48,827 nt of DNA, taken from contig CAVQMB010000034.1 in assembly GCA_963713445.1 (NCBI GenBank), forward strand, positions 1 to 48,827, read 5' to 3'. Below the pieces are notes generated by a model, which saw nothing but the letters and a program-made list of their open reading frames with translations, did no database searches and had not been told where the DNA came from. Below are positions 1-8,262 of the stretch, in pieces. The stretch is from CAVQMB01 sp963713445. Its GTDB lineage: Bacteria > Pseudomonadota > Gammaproteobacteria > Competibacterales > Competibacteraceae. The position numbers and the translations under genes were made by a program. Numbering within the stretch: position 1 is the stretch's first letter; each line of letters opens with the position of its first letter.

Positions 1-1148
1 GAAGCGTTGCAGCCGTACGCGGATCCAATGCTGACCATGCATTTTATGTCCAGCGTTGACGGCACCCACGTGCAGCACATTCTCGGCCAGTGCGACCCCG
101 AAACCACGCTTTCATCATTGCATCCAAGACCTTCACCACCCAGGAAACCATGACCAATGCGTACTGCACGCGTCTGGGTCCGACGCGCTGGGCCACGAAC
201 GGCCGTGGCCAAGCATTTCGTGGCCCTCTCCACTAACTCAGAGGCCGTTTACAGGAATTCGGGATTGACACCGCCAACATGTTCGAATTCTGGGACTGGG
301 TTGGCGGCCGCTTCTCGCTGTGGTCTGCGATAGGCCTGCCGATCGCCATCTACCTGGGCCATGAGCGCTTCCATGAACTGTTGGCGGGCGCACACGCCAT
401 TGACCAGCACTTCCGCAGCACGCCATTGGGGGATAAAATGACGGTACTGCTGGCAATGATCGGCGTCTGGAATGGCAATTTCCTTGGCGCCGACAGTCAC
501 GCCGTGCTGGTCTATGACGATTATCTGCGGAGTCTGCCGGCTTATCTGCAGCAGCTCGATATGGAGAGCAACGGCAAGTCGGTCGATTGTGACGGTAAGC
601 CGGTCGATTACGCTACTGGACCGGTGGTCTGGGGCGGACTGGGGAACAACGGTCAGCACGCGTTCTACCAACTGCTGCATCAGGGTACCCGGAAGTTCAG
701 CGCGGACCTCCTGGCACCGGTGCTTTCGCTCGATCCCCTGGGCGAGCATCACAGCATTCTGCTGGCCAATAGTCTGGCCCAGAGTGAGGCGCTGATGCAG
801 GGCCGCACTGAAGCCGAAGCCCGGGCCGAGTTGGCCGCCCAGGGCGTTAAAGGCGCCGCTCTGGAACGCCTGTTGCCCTACAAAGTGTTTCCCGGTGATC
901 GGCCCAGTAACACGATCCTCTACCGCGAGCTGAACCCGCGCACGCTGGGTGCGTTACTGGCACTGTATGAACACAAAGTATTCGTGCAGGGAACGATCTG
1001 GAACATCAACTCATTCGACCAGTGGGGAGTCGAGCTCGGCAAGCAGCTGGCCAGGGCGATTCTGCCGGAACTACAGGGCCGCCAGGACGTCGGCGGTCAC
1101 GATGCGTCGACCTCCGGCCTGATCCAGTACTGCCGCGATCTGCGTTGA
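1..1148 (+). pseudogene. pgi: Glucose-6-phosphate isomerase, 3' part, three frame breaks
   Basis: Phosphoglucose isomerase interconverts glucose-6-phosphate and fructose-6-phosphate in the cytoplasm. The gene enters from outside the window and ends at the stop at 1146-1148. The part from 279 (MFEFWDWVGGR...) to the end is intact and aligns throughout with E. coli Pgi, including the NGQHAFYQLLHQGT segment and the C-terminal FDQWGVELGKQLA and HDASTSGLI motifs. Upstream, the protein can only be followed by changing frame three times. Frame 1 gives MHFMSSVDGTHVQHILG up to about 110. Frame 3 gives IIASKTFTTQETMTNA up to about 173. Frame 1 then gives AVAKHFVALSTNSEAV up to about 250, and frame 3 resumes with EFGIDTANMFEFWDW. 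The implied changes are one missing base, about two missing bases, and one missing (or two extra) bases. Real inactivation or poor sequence near a contig end are both possible. The MBL gene starts 1 nt after the stop. Confidence 0.9.
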
Positions 1149-1149
1149 T

Positions 1150-2033
1150 ATGGCGATTCCGTTCCAGCACGCGTTCGAATTCCAGTACGGGGTCGCCGAA
1201 ACACTGTCACCGAGGGTGCGACGGCTGGTGGCACGCAATCCCAGTGCCTTCACCTGGCATGGTACCAACACCTATATCATTGGCCGCGGGCAGGTGGCTG
1301 TGCTGGACCCGGGGCCGGCGTTGGCCGGGCATGTGGCTGCCATTCAGGCCGCGTTGGACGGTGAAACGATCGCTTATCTGCTGGTGACCCATACGCACCG
1401 CGATCACTCCCCGGCGTGCCGGCCGCTGGCAGCCTTCAGCGGGGCGCCGACCGCCGGGTTCGGGCCCCATGGCAGCGGCCGGGGCGAGGTGGAGGAGGGT
1501 GGTGATCATGCGTTTGTGCCGGATGTCAGGCTGGTACACGGGGACCGGATCGCGGGTATTGGCTGGACCCTGGAATGTGTCCATACGCCGGGCCACACTT
1601 CCAACCATCTGTGTTATGCCCTGTTGGAGGAGGATGTGCTGTTTACCGGCGACCATATCATGGCTTGGTCGACCAGTGTGATCGCGCCCCCGGACGGTGA
1701 TCTGGGCGACTATCTAAGCAGCCTGGAGCGCCTGCTGACACGGTCCGAGGATCGTTATTGGCCGGCACACGGCCCGGCGATCGATGAGCCGGCGGCGTTC
1801 GTACAGGGCTTCATCGGGCATCGTCAGGCACGGCTGGATGAGATTCTGGACGGTCTGGCGCAGGGTCTGGAAACCATCCCCGCACTTGTGGCGTCAACTA
1901 TCCGCAGTTGCCCGCGGGGCTGCGGCCTGCGGCGAGCCTTTCGACCCTGGCGTCGCTACTGTACCTGCAGCGCCAGGGGCGGGTGCGGTGCGAAGGCGAG
2001 CCGGCGCTCGCCAGCCGCTACGGGTTGATATGA
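1150..2033 (+). CDS. Metallo-beta-lactamase-fold hydrolase, frameshifted near its C-terminus
   Basis: Predicted zinc-dependent hydrolase of the LACTB2-like MBL group. The zinc signature THTHRDH lies at about residues 78-84, followed by the later ligand regions HTPGHTSNH and TGDH. A C-terminal winged-helix-like tail is typical of this group. The uninterrupted frame from 1150 stays convincing to about 1896, then becomes Arg/Cys-rich and stops at 2028. From 1899 the +2 frame instead gives YPQLPAGLRPAASLSTLASL and ends in RYGLI with a TGA at 2031-2033. That stop overlaps the chaC start in an ATGA arrangement, so one base is probably missing around 1893-1899. It starts 1 nt after the pgi stop, so pgi, this gene and chaC look like one transcript. 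The substrate is unknown. Confidence 0.85.
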
Positions 2034-2608
2034 CACCGCTGGCGCTGCCCGCCGGTGACCTGTGGGTGTTCGGTTATGGCTCGCTGATGTGGCGGCCCGG
2101 CTTCCCCTGCCGCGCCGTGAGACCCGCGCGATTGTACGGCTTCCATCGGGCACTGTGCGTCTGGTCCTGGGTGCATCGCGGCACTCGCGCGCAGCCGGGG
2201 CTGGTATTCGGCCTGGATCGGGGCGGCTCCTGCGTCGGCCGGGCGTTCCGGGTGGCAGCGGGTGATAAGGCATCGGTGGTCGATTACCTGTATCAGCGTG
2301 AGTTGGTCACCCGCGTTTACACACCACGACTGCAGTCGGTGCGTCTCGGGGACCGGCGAGTCACGGCCCTCACATTTGTGGTCGACCGCGGGCATACCCA
2401 GTACGCGGGACGGCTCGATGCCGAGCAGGCAGCGTCGGTCGTGGCCCGCGCGCGGGGTCAGAGCGGACCCAATGCGGAATACCTGGTCAATACCGTCACG
2501 CACCTGCTTGGACTCGGTATCCGTGAGCCGGGTCTGGAACGCATTCAGGCGCTGCTTACAGCGCCTGAATCCAAGGTTCCGGCCGGGCGTATACCGGCGG
2601 CGATATGA
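2030..2608 (+). CDS. chaC: Gamma-glutamylcyclotransferase, ChaC family
   Basis: ChaC enzymes cleave the gamma-glutamyl bond of glutathione to give 5-oxoproline and Cys-Gly in the cytoplasm. The 192-aa product opens with the family's substrate-binding loop, VFGYGSLMWRPGF (about residues 13-25). It also has the downstream YLYQREL stretch, which holds the conserved acidic residue, and the C-terminal NAEYLVNTVTHLLGLGI typical of ChaC. I take the ATG at 2030 because it overlaps the stop of the frame-corrected MBL gene (ATGA) and places the GYGS loop at the usual distance. The longer open frame upstream of it is MBL coding sequence read out of frame. The stop is 1 nt from the stop of the convergent gene at 2610. 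Confidence 0.88.
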   Translation: MTPLALPAGDLWVFGYGSLMWRPGFPCRAVRPARLYGFHRALCVWSWVHRGTRAQPGLVFGLDRGGSCVGRAFRVAAGDKASVVDYLYQRELVTRVYTPRLQSVRLGDRRVTALTFVVDRGHTQYAGRLDAEQAASVVARARGQSGPNAEYLVNTVTHLLGLGIREPGLERIQALLTAPESKVPAGRIPAAI

Positions 2609-2609
2609 C

Positions 2610-3023
2610 TTATGGGTTTTCGGCCAGCACCGGCTTGGCAGGCACCTCGACGCCTTCCTCGCGCAGTACTTCACGGGCCAGCCGAAAGGCTTCGTTGCCG
2701 GCGGGTATGCCGCAGTACACCGAAATCTGCAGCAGTGTTTCGCGCAATTCCTCCAGGCTGCAGCCGTTGCGTAGCGCGCCGCGGAAGTGCAGCTTGAACT
2801 CCTGCGGCCGGTTCAGCGCGGCCAGCATGCACAGGTTGTTGAGGCTGCGCTGCTGGTTGTTGAGCACGCCCCGGCCCCAGGTGCCGCCCCAGCAGTATTC
2901 GGTCACCAGTTGCTGATAGTCGTGGTTGAACTCATCGGTGCCGGTCAACGCTTTCTCGACATGATCTTTGCCCAGGACCTGTTTGCGGATCTTGAGTCCG
3001 ACCTGAAATTGATCGGAAGCCAT
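2610..3023 (-). CDS. Carboxymuconolactone decarboxylase family protein (PcaC-like)
   Basis: A 137-aa all-helical protein of the CMD family. It contains the recognisable stretches FNHDYQQLVTEYCWGGTW and LRNGCSLEELRETLLQISVYCG followed by GIPAGNEAF. This matches 4-carboxymuconolactone decarboxylase (PcaC) better than AhpD, because there is no CXXC peroxidase motif. PcaC acts in protocatechuate breakdown, but no other pca gene is in the window, so the true substrate is open. Of two in-frame ATGs (3029 and 3023) I choose 3023. An AGGAG ribosome-binding site lies 8 nt upstream of it, but only 2 nt upstream of the other. The gene stands alone, convergent with chaC. Confidence 0.82.
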   Translation of the reverse strand: MASDQFQVGLKIRKQVLGKDHVEKALTGTDEFNHDYQQLVTEYCWGGTWGRGVLNNQQRSLNNLCMLAALNRPQEFKLHFRGALRNGCSLEELRETLLQISVYCGIPAGNEAFRLAREVLREEGVEVPAKPVLAENP

Positions 3024-3294
3024 GAGCATCGCTCCTATAGGGTTGTGAGTGCGCTCTTTTTACACTATCGACCGCGTCCGGTGTAGTCCCGCGGCGTACC
3101 CCGGCGCCCGTTAGGGCATTTGCGGCGGCCCGGGTGCTGGTCCCATTGACTGCCCTTGTCTGGATCTACACACTGGCCACTGCTGCGGTTTACTGAATTT
3201 CATAACAATTGACTGAACTCGGAAGAGCCCTCCGCAGCGTCTGTCCCCGGCAACCCGCTGGCAAAGCTGTTTTCAGCCCAACAGGAGGAGGTCG

Positions 3295-3438
3295 ATGACC
3301 TGCACAGTCGTGCCATCTCACGCCGCTGTAAGCGTGCTTTCCATCCCGGTCCTGCGCCACGGCATTGCGCTGCACTTATCATGCCGGCGCCGGCCATCAC
3401 CGGCCATGGCCGGTGATGGTACAGTCCCATACCCCTAG
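3295..3438 (+). CDS. Possible small ORF, 47 aa
   Basis: An ATG at 3295 sits 6 nt downstream of AGGAGG, one of the best ribosome-binding sites in the window. The frame runs to TAG at 3436-3438. The product begins MTCTVVPSHAAVSVLSI and becomes Arg/Pro-rich. No family is recognised, and there is no clear signal peptide. The second half is encoded by the 26-bp palindrome, which argues against a conserved protein and for a chance or regulatory ORF. The evidence is the ribosome-binding site alone. Confidence 0.25.
   Translation: MTCTVVPSHAAVSVLSIPVLRHGIALHLSCRRRPSPAMAGDGTVPYP
3394..3419. repeat. 26-bp perfect palindrome
   Basis: The half-site CCATCACCGGCCA is followed by its exact reverse complement with no spacer. 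It could be a protein-binding site or a strong hairpin in RNA of either strand. There is no T-run beside it, so a standard intrinsic terminator is unlikely. It lies 215 bp upstream of the amidohydrolase. Confidence 0.7.
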
Positions 3439-3633
3439 CCGCTGCTTGACGCCACACCATCACGACGGAACGTGCCTGCCACACGCAATTGCCGGCTGCG
3501 GTCGCGGTGTCAGCACCCGTGTAGGATACACCTACTGGTCGGCTGATCCTGGCCAAGACGGGCGCATAGCTGCTGCAACAGCGCATGCCGGTGGCCACAC
3601 TCCCGATAAAGCAATCGGATCGACGGTAACTGT

Positions 3634-5269
3634 ATGAGTAAGACAACGATCTACCCGGCCCGACGTATCCTGACTATGAACCCAAGCCAGCCCGAGGCGC
3701 ATGCCGTGGCGGTGCGTGACGGCCGCATTCTGGCAGTCGGTGAGCTGGCGGACATGGCTGGCTGGGGTGACACGGAGTATGACGAGCGGTTTCGCGACAA
3801 GGTGCTGATGCCGGGCCTGGTCGAGGGACACAGCCACGTCATGACCGGCAACCTGTGGCGCTATCCTTACGTTGGCTTCTATGATCGCACCGGGCCCGAT
3901 GGTCGCCACTGGGCCGGCCTGAAGACCCTGCAGGCCGTGGTCGAACGGTTGCAGGCGGCCGAGGCGGAACTTGACGATCCGGACCAGCCGCTGTTTGCCT
4001 GGGGGTTCGATCCGATCTATTTCGGCGATAGCCGCATGACCCGCGAACACCTGGATCAGATTTCAAAGCGGCGCTCGGTGCTGGTACTGCATGTCAGCGG
4101 CCACCTGGCCAACGTCAACGGCCCGCTGCTGGACGCCGCGGGCATCGACGCCGATACACTCGTGGAAGGTATCGCGCGCGGCGCTGATGGCAGCCCCAGC
4201 GGTGAACTGCAGGAATTCGCCGCTATGTTTCTGGCCTTCGACGTGATCGGGGGTCGTTCTACCGTGGTACCGAGAGCCCGAGTCATTATGGAATTTCGCC
4301 CGGGTCGCCCGGCGGGCGGGTGTGACGACGGTGACTGATCTGATTACCGACCTCGATGAAGCGACCGTCGCCAATTATCATGCGGTGACCGCGGCACCGG
4401 ACTTCCCGGTCCGGCTCGTAGCGGCCCAGAACGGCGCTGCGCTGCCAGCCGGGCAAGCCGTCGAGCGGGTGCTGGATCTGCGCACCGGAAACACCGACAA
4501 GCTGCATTTCGGCATCGTCAAGCTCATTACCGATGGTTCGATCCAGGGCTTCACGGCACGCCTTAAATGGCCCGGTTACTACAACGGCGCGCCCAACGGC
4601 CTGTGGGTTCTGGCCCCCGAGCAGATTCGCGAACTGGTGCTGGCATACCACCGGGCCGGCTTGCAACTGCACCTGCACACCAACGGCGATGAGGCGTCCG
4701 AGGTGACCCTGGAGGCGGTGGAACGGGCACTGGCCGCCGTTCCCAGATGGGATCACCGTCACACCTTACAGCACTGCCAGATGGCCCACACCAGCCAGTT
4801 TCGCCGTATGCGCCAACTCGGCATGTGTGTAAACCTGTTCGCCAATCATCTGTATTACTGGGGCGATGCCCATTATCAACTGACGATGGGGCCTGACCGG
4901 GCCTGCCGGATGGACGCAACCGCCACCGCGCAGCGTCTGGGCGTGCCGTTTGCGATCCACTCGGACGCGCCGGTGACGCCGATAGGACCGCTGTTTACGG
5001 CGTGGTGCGCGGTCAACCGGCGCAGCGCAGCGGGCCGGGTGCTGGGCACCGGCGAACGGTTGGCTGTGAACGACGCCTTGCATGCCATTACCCTGGGAGC
5101 GGCCTATACACTGAAGCTGGATCACCTTATCGGGAGCATCGAAGTCGGCAAGATGGCCGATTTCGCGGTACTGGAGGACGATCCTGTGGCGGTGGCGCCT
5201 GACGACCTGAAGGACGTTCGGGTGTGGGGGACGGTCATGGGCGGTCACGTGTTCCCGAACGCGGACTGA
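3634..5269 (+). pseudogene. YtcJ-like metal-dependent amidohydrolase, two frame breaks
   Basis: Member of the amidohydrolase-3 (YtcJ-like) family, metal-dependent cytoplasmic hydrolases of mostly unknown substrate. The first part, from the ATG at 3634, carries the N-terminal beta-sandwich and the metal-binding VEGHSHV. The last part, in another frame from before 4290 to 5269, carries AGVTTVTDL, KLITDGSIQGFT, LHTNGDEA, the AIHSDAPVTP metal/catalytic region and the C-terminal GSIEVGKMADFAVLEDDP. Together they make one normal-length enzyme. Between 4249 and 4285 the family sequence can be followed only as frame 1, then frame 3 (SFYRGTESP), then frame 2 (LWNFARVARRAGVTT). This implies two single-base losses: one in the G run at 4249-4253, one near 4277-4282. 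The choice between a true pseudogene and sequence error is open. The CobW gene follows after 11 nt. Confidence 0.82.
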
Positions 5270-5280
5270 GGCGTGCTGTC

Positions 5281-6243
5281 GTGACCACGACGCCGATCGC
5301 CCTTACCGTACTCGGCGGATTCCTCGGTGCCGGCAAGACAACGTTGTTGAATCACTTGCTGCAGGCTCCAATCGAGCGCCGGGTCGCTGTTCTGGTCAAC
5401 GATTTTGGTGTGATCAATATTGACGCGGAACTCGTTACCGCGCGCGATGCCGACACGATCAGTCTGGCCAATGGCTGCATCTGCTGCAGTATCGGCGACA
5501 GTTTGATGACCACATTACTGGCGTTGCGGCGGCGCCCGCGACCGCCCGAGCAGTTGCTCATCGAGGCCAGTGGGGTGGCGGATCCGTGGAAAATCGCACA
5601 GGTCGGGCTGGCCGGCCGCAGTTACCGGCTGGACGCGGTTATTGTGGTGGCGGATGCGGAAACTGTTATGGGTCAGCTGGCTGATCCGCAGATCGGTGAA
5701 CTTGTGTGCCGACAACTCGCGGCGGCCGACGTCATCGTGCTCAACAAGTGCGATCTGCTCAAGGCCGAAGACCATGGGCCAGTCAAGCACAGTCTGTATG
5801 AACTGGCGCCCCGGGCGCAGGTGCTGGAAGCGGTGCGAGGACAGGTGCCGGCCAGCGTGCTACTGGGTGACAATGTCGCGACCGGCGCGGACGCAGTGCC
5901 TGAGCGGACCGTCCTGTCCGGCGAGGGGCCGGACCCGCAGCACGACAACCGTTTTCAGCGCTGGCAGTTCAGCGCGTCTGACCGGCCGTTCGATCGCGCT
6001 GCCCTGCAGGCTGTGATCGATCGGCTACCGCCCGCGGTGATGCGGGCCAAGGGCATCGTCTGGCTGGCGGATCAACCGCGTCGCCGAGTTGTGCTGCAGA
6101 AGGTTGGCCGCCGCTGTACGCTGACGCCAGGCGCCGACTGGCAGGAGCAGCGACCGGGATCGCGGCTGGTGGCGCTGGGTCTGACAGGCAGCCTGACCGA
6201 GGATGAATTGGTGCAAGAATTGCTGGGTGCATTGGTTGCCTAG
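5281..6243 (+). CDS. CobW/COG0523-family GTPase (metal chaperone-like)
   Basis: A 320-aa G3E-family P-loop GTPase. Such proteins insert or allocate metals, such as zinc or cobalt, to client enzymes. Visible motifs are Walker A GGFLGAGKTT (12-21), the family-defining metal-binding GCICCS with C66-x-C68-C69, the EASGVADP switch region and the NKCD guanine-specificity motif. A CobW C-terminal domain follows from about residue 230. I choose the GTG at 5281, with a GAGG about 9 nt upstream, because it places Walker A at the family's usual distance from the N-terminus. The preceding in-frame codons overlap the amidohydrolase. Its 11-nt gap from a metal-dependent amidohydrolase suggests, by inference only, that it metallates that enzyme. 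Confidence 0.88.
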   Translation: MTTTPIALTVLGGFLGAGKTTLLNHLLQAPIERRVAVLVNDFGVINIDAELVTARDADTISLANGCICCSIGDSLMTTLLALRRRPRPPEQLLIEASGVADPWKIAQVGLAGRSYRLDAVIVVADAETVMGQLADPQIGELVCRQLAAADVIVLNKCDLLKAEDHGPVKHSLYELAPRAQVLEAVRGQVPASVLLGDNVATGADAVPERTVLSGEGPDPQHDNRFQRWQFSASDRPFDRAALQAVIDRLPPAVMRAKGIVWLADQPRRRVVLQKVGRRCTLTPGADWQEQRPGSRLVALGLTGSLTEDELVQELLGALVA

Positions 6244-6515
6244 CCCTGGGTAATGATGCCGCGCCAGGGCGGCACGCGGTCCATCGGGCCTCGTGTGGTG
6301 AATGAATAAGACTGGTCCGGCGGCAGCCGATTGGGCATGGGACCGGCACTTTAAATTGGCTTGCACGGCGTTGGCCGGCAGGATGGCGCGCACGATCTGT
6401 GGGCATGGTGCCCCGCGAATCGACGTGCTCAGAGGGTGACGTGGCACGGCCGCGTCGCGGATGAACCGACAACAGGAGGAGGTGGATAGCCGCAAGGCGT
6501 CCAGATGAGGCAACC

Positions 6516-8189
6516 ATGAGCAAGAAAGATGACTGGAAAAAAGCTGATACCGACCCGTCCGGCCACGGTCATGACGCCGATGCCGGATTATCGCTGACCC
6601 GGCGTGTGCTGCTGAAGGCTGCGGGCATGGGCGGCCTGGCCGCGTTGGGTGGTACCTCGCTGCTCAGCATCCCCGCGGCCGGCGCGGCGACGCCAAGCCG
6701 GGGTGGCAATCTCGACATCGTGCATACGCCGATCAACATTCTCAACCCGGCGATCCAGTCCGGTATTGCCACCATGATTCCGGGCGCCCAGTTGTTCGCG
6801 GGACTGGTCGAATTCGATGCCAACTGGAATGCGCACCCTTATCTGGCGACCCATTGGGAGACCTCATCGGATGCGCTTAGCCACACGTTTCACCTGCGCA
6901 AGGGTGCCACGTTCCATGATGGCAAGGAGATCACCTCGGCCGACGTGGCCTTTTCACTTCATATCGTCAAGAACAACCATCCGTTCGGACCGGCCATGTT
7001 CAGTTCAGTCGACCGTGTCGATACGCCGGACAAGTACACCGCCGTTTTCCGTCTCACTAAGCCGTTGCCGGCACTGCTGGTGTCGACATCTTCCGTGTTG
7101 CTGCCGATCATTCCCAAGCATGTGTATGACAAGGGCAATATCCGCACCAATCCGGCTAACACCAAGCCGGTCGGCTCCGGGCCGTTCCGGCTGAAGAGTT
7201 ACAAGCCAGGCAACTATCTCATTCTGGAGCGGTTCAAAGACTTCATCCGGGACGGCCGTCCCTATCTGGACCAACTCACCTTCCATATCATGAAGGATCC
7301 GAGCACCATGACGCTGGGTATGCAGCGCGGCAGTCTGGAATACATGCCTTATGCACCGGTGCCGCTCAACGACGTAATGCGTCTGGGCAAGACCAAGGAT
7401 CTGTCGGTGACGTACAAGGGCTACGATGCCATCGGGCCGATCAACTGGCTGGCCTTCAACCTGCGCAAGAAGCCGCTCAGCGACAAGGCCGTGCGGCACG
7501 CGATCGCCTATGCAATCGATCGTGATTTCATCGTCAACGCTCTGTTTCAGGGCAAGGCGCAAAAGGCTACCGGGCCTATTGTACCGAGCAGCCCGTACTA
7601 CTCGGCCGATGTGGACCTGTACAAAGTGGACATCGACAAGGCCAATACACTGCTCGATGATGCGGGCTACAAGAAAAACGGCGCGAGCCGGTTCTCCCTG
7701 ACACTGGACACCTATCCCTCGATGGGGGAGCAGGGGCAGCTTCCGGCCCAGTATATGAAGTCGCAGCTGCGCAAGGTTGGTATCGACATCCAGTTGCGTC
7801 AGGCGCCCGATTTCCCCACCTGGGCGCGGCGGGTCAGCAACTGGGAGTTCGAGCTGACGATGGATCAGGTGTTCAACTATCCGGATCCGACCATCGGCGT
7901 GCAGCGCACCTACATGTGCGACAATCGTAAGAAAGGCGTCATCTGGAGTAATACCCAGGGCTACTGCGATCATCATGTCGATGAATTATTCAGCCAGGCC
8001 GCCCACGAACCCGACCAGGCCAAGCGCAAAGCCCTCTACGCCCAGGTCCAGAAGAAGCTGTCAGAGGACATTCCGGTCTACTGGCTGAATGTCATTCCCT
8101 ATGCCACGGTCTACAATGACCGGGTGCATGATCTGCCGCTTACGATCTGGGGTGCGATGGGACCGTTCGACCAGGTCTGGAAGACCTGA
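6516..8189 (+). CDS. Peptide-type ABC transporter substrate-binding protein, Tat-exported
   Basis: Periplasmic solute receptor of the SBP_bac_5 (DppA/OppA) family, 557 aa. The N-terminus has a charged region, a twin-arginine motif LTRRVLLK (R29-R30), a hydrophobic stretch and likely cleavage after about residue 60, so it should be exported folded by Tat. The mature part shows family landmarks: FHLRKGATFHDGKEITSADV near residue 126, the KPVGSGPFRL stretch and VRHAIAYAIDRD. An AGGAGG at 6474-6479 is too far upstream to serve this ATG; the GAGG at 6506-6509 is better placed. This is the first gene of a five-gene importer. The ligand cannot be told from the sequence; dipeptides, oligopeptides, glutathione or related amides are possible. 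Confidence 0.92.
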   Translation: MSKKDDWKKADTDPSGHGHDADAGLSLTRRVLLKAAGMGGLAALGGTSLLSIPAAGAATPSRGGNLDIVHTPINILNPAIQSGIATMIPGAQLFAGLVEFDANWNAHPYLATHWETSSDALSHTFHLRKGATFHDGKEITSADVAFSLHIVKNNHPFGPAMFSSVDRVDTPDKYTAVFRLTKPLPALLVSTSSVLLPIIPKHVYDKGNIRTNPANTKPVGSGPFRLKSYKPGNYLILERFKDFIRDGRPYLDQLTFHIMKDPSTMTLGMQRGSLEYMPYAPVPLNDVMRLGKTKDLSVTYKGYDAIGPINWLAFNLRKKPLSDKAVRHAIAYAIDRDFIVNALFQGKAQKATGPIVPSSPYYSADVDLYKVDIDKANTLLDDAGYKKNGASRFSLTLDTYPSMGEQGQLPAQYMKSQLRKVGIDIQLRQAPDFPTWARRVSNWEFELTMDQVFNYPDPTIGVQRTYMCDNRKKGVIWSNTQGYCDHHVDELFSQAAHEPDQAKRKALYAQVQKKLSEDIPVYWLNVIPYATVYNDRVHDLPLTIWGAMGPFDQVWKT

Positions 8190-8206
8190 TCTTGCTGTCA
8201 TCCAAT

Positions 8207-8232
8207 GCCGGGGGTTATTTGCTGCCCCCGGC
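8207..8232 (+). promoter_or_regulatory. Intercistronic hairpin after the binding-protein gene
   Basis: An 8-bp perfect stem (GCCGGGGG/CCCCCGGC) with a 10-nt loop lies 17 nt after the stop of the substrate-binding gene and 30 nt before the permease start. No U-run follows. Similar hairpins in binding-protein operons protect the upstream mRNA or partly block read-through, which gives more binding protein than permease. That role is inferred here from position. Confidence 0.55.
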
Positions 8233-8262
8233 CTTCCGGCCCAGACAAGTGCATCAACCTTC

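Larger units (their letters stand above)
3024..3633. other. 610-bp intergenic region
   Basis: No conserved protein is recognisable here in any frame. It contains a possible 47-aa ORF with a strong ribosome-binding site (3295-3438), a 26-bp perfect palindrome (3394-3419) and a short inverted repeat GTGTA-GGA-TACAC near 3521-3533. The longer open frames on either strand have low-complexity, Arg/Cys-rich translations and look like chance ORFs of GC-rich DNA. The promoter of the downstream amidohydrolase should lie in this stretch, but I could not place convincing -35/-10 boxes. Confidence 0.6.

Noticed and set aside
3200..3646. Open frame of 148 codons on the minus strand in the large gap
   Set aside because: Arg/Ser/Cys-rich translation without motif or ribosome-binding site, overlapping the amidohydrolase start; typical chance ORF of GC-rich DNA.
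6482..6508. Eight-codon leader peptide (GTG start) before the binding-protein gene
   Set aside because: The GTG lies only 2 nt from the AGGAGG block, too close for initiation.
7005..7976. 323-codon minus-strand open frame opposite the binding-protein gene
   Set aside because: It is antisense to a clear SBP_bac_5 coding region; composition is that of a reverse shadow.
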